Shown piece by piece: positions 63,033 to 64,000 of a stretch of DNA of 64,000 bases. Source of the stretch: Vibrio albus. Its GTDB lineage: Bacteria; Pseudomonadota; Gammaproteobacteria; Enterobacterales; Vibrionaceae. Position 1 is the first letter of the stretch, and every line of letters starts with the position of its first letter. The translations under genes were made by a program, and so were the position numbers. Below the pieces are notes generated by a model. The model had not been told where the DNA came from, ran no database searches, and saw nothing but the letters and a program-made list of their open reading frames with translations. Where the stretch lies: NCBI RefSeq assembly GCF_003144035.1, contig NZ_QFWT01000010.1, positions 62,001-126,000 of the forward strand, written 5' to 3'.

Positions 63033-63713
63033 TCAGGGTGTAGATGGCTCCCTCTCATCAGCAATAACAGACAGGATTTGACGAATGTCAGAAATTTCCT
63101 GGACGGCGGACAAATTAGCTTTAGGGCTATAGGCATTGGCCCTGAAGTGGTAAGTCCGCATGCTGGCACCAACTCCAGCCTCTACACCCAGAGGGGTATC
63201 ATCTATGTATATGCATTCCTGAGGCAATACCGCCATATTCATCGCAGTATACAAAAGCAGATCGGGGTCGGGCTTCCAACTGTTTGCATCAAAAGCTGAA
63301 AACAGAGCCCCCCTGAATTCTTCAAGCAAACCAGTTAGATCAAGAAGAAACTCCATTTTCCGTTTAGGACTATTGGATACGACACAGACTGCGACGCCCC
63401 TCTCCTTCAACTGACGGATAACCTCCGGAACCCCATCGACGGGTTTTAAGTCCGATTGCAGCAGAGTCTGGATACGCTCGCGATAAAGAGGTTCCAAAAT
63501 ATCCAATGACACATGAATATCCAACCGCTCGCACGTTTGTGTCAGGATATCCGCGAGCTTTCCACCTTGAAAATTGGCAACCAAATCATCTTTAGTGACA
63601 TTGTCACTAAAACGACTAAACACATAGTATAACGCATCAAGACAACAGCGCTCGCTATCGATTAAAGTACCGTCACAATCAAAGATGATACATTTTACTT
63701 TTCCCGTATCCAT
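63033..63713 (-). CDS. HAD-family phosphatase (YieH/beta-phosphoglucomutase-like)
   Basis: A 226-residue haloacid-dehalogenase-type hydrolase with an alpha-helical cap (subclass I). Motif I is FDCDGTLIDSE (Asp12 nucleophile, Asp14), motif II VVSNSPKRK, motif III KPDPDLLL and motif IV YIDDTPLGVEAG. It resembles E. coli YieH (6-phosphogluconate phosphatase) in layout, but the substrate cannot be fixed. A matS site (63595-63607) lies inside its coding region. Its 3' end lies 11 bp from the clcA stop (convergent). Confidence 0.88.
   Translation of the reverse strand: MDTGKVKCIIFDCDGTLIDSERCCLDALYYVFSRFSDNVTKDDLVANFQGGKLADILTQTCERLDIHVSLDILEPLYRERIQTLLQSDLKPVDGVPEVIRQLKERGVAVCVVSNSPKRKMEFLLDLTGLLEEFRGALFSAFDANSWKPDPDLLLYTAMNMAVLPQECIYIDDTPLGVEAGVGASMRTYHFRANAYSPKANLSAVQEISDIRQILSVIADEREPSTP
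63595..63607. other. matS (MatP-binding) site 6
   Basis: GTGACATTGTCAC, exact, extended to a 21-bp palindrome (arm TTTAGTGACA). It lies in the HAD gene, 54.6 kb right of dif, near the window edge. Confidence 0.78.
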
Positions 63714-63846
63714 AGGCTAAGTCCGTTATTAGTCATAATATTTATCTTATGCCGGAAATAACCATGAGGAAGAGCTGAAGCAGTAATGTGATAAGCTCAT
63801 CATGCAGATAAGGAGAAAACTTAAGACTTGATCACCAAAAAACGGT

Positions 63847-64000
63847 TTATTTCTCAACCCAAATCGTACCATTTGCTCTATCGATGTTAAGAAAATCGAC
63901 TAATTGTTTTACAAACGGCAGGTTAAATGAAGTCGTTGACGATATATCAGCACTTTTTGCGTATTCGGCATCAACAACGACATCTGAAATGAGAATTTCT
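63847..64000 (-). CDS. Partial unidentified protein (C-terminus)
   Basis: A leftward open frame enters from the right edge and ends with TAA at 63847-63849. The visible 50 residues read EILISDVVVDAEYAKSADIS, then STTSFNLPFVKQLVDFLNID and RANGTIWVEK. I do not recognise it. The open frame to the edge suggests a real gene whose start lies beyond the window. Confidence 0.5.
   Translation of the reverse strand, partial: EILISDVVVDAEYAKSADISSTTSFNLPFVKQLVDFLNIDRANGTIWVEK

Overview
The window looks like the replication-terminus region of chromosome II of a Vibrio (Vibrionaceae, Gammaproteobacteria). Three things point there. (1) A chromosome-dimer resolution site (dif) with near-consensus Vibrio XerC and XerD arms lies at 8990-9017. 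(2) Six exact matches to the MatP-binding consensus GTGACRNYGTCAC occur in 64 kb, where chance predicts far fewer than one. (3) Gene direction changes at dif: most genes left of it read rightward and most genes right of it read leftward, as expected where two forks meet. The gene set (ddl, the vxrABCDE two-component operon, pntAB, several Vibrio-type DUF proteins, clcA) resembles the middle of V. cholerae chromosome II, from memory of that genome.

Layout. 0-9 kb: ABC-ATPase (partial), tesA divergent from ybbA-ybbP, a gene-poor stretch with DnaA-box-like repeats, a SPOR lipoprotein, ddl, a tyrosine recombinase with unusual catalytic residues, a DUF3319 gene with yciH, an orphan TorD-type chaperone, then dif. 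9-23.6 kb: DUF3024, a chemoreceptor, vxrABCDE (envelope-stress/T6SS-type two-component operon), pntAB (transhydrogenase), HlyU-type and ComFB-type small proteins, a GGDEF diguanylate cyclase, DUF3069 and a small outer-membrane barrel. 23.6-42.3 kb: a nearly complete anaerobic (early cobalt insertion) cobalamin pathway. One leftward run, cbiABCDETFGHJKLMNQO-cobS-cobT, lies behind a cobalamin riboswitch; a right-hand group holds cobD, pduX, cobC and cobU. cbiP (cobyric acid synthase) is missing, and a 19-codon mini-ORF sits exactly in its place. 42.3-48.5 kb: AEC and POT transporters, DUF1810, a class I glutamine amidotransferase, DUF3297 and two c-type cytochromes. 48.5-59.9 kb: an accessory region with a Gabija anti-phage pair (GajA, GajB) plus a downstream FRG-domain gene, an NTF2-like gene, and a LysR-controlled D-amino-acid-type operon, with a 16-22 bp repeat at the module boundaries. 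60-64 kb: rbgA/ylqF GTPase, clcA, a HAD phosphatase and a partial gene.

How it works together. CbiK, the cbi methyltransferases and CbiGDTJCAB make the corrinoid ring; CbiMNQO imports cobalt; CobD and PduX make the aminopropanol arm; CobU, CobS, CobT and CobC attach the lower ligand. AdoCbl feedback would act through the riboswitch. The most notable unexplained items are the three-gene Gabija-FRG cluster, the cbiP scar/mini-ORF, a hairpin covering the vxrE ribosome-binding site, a palindrome beside dif, and a 46-codon basic small protein. All family names come from reading the translations; no database search was run.
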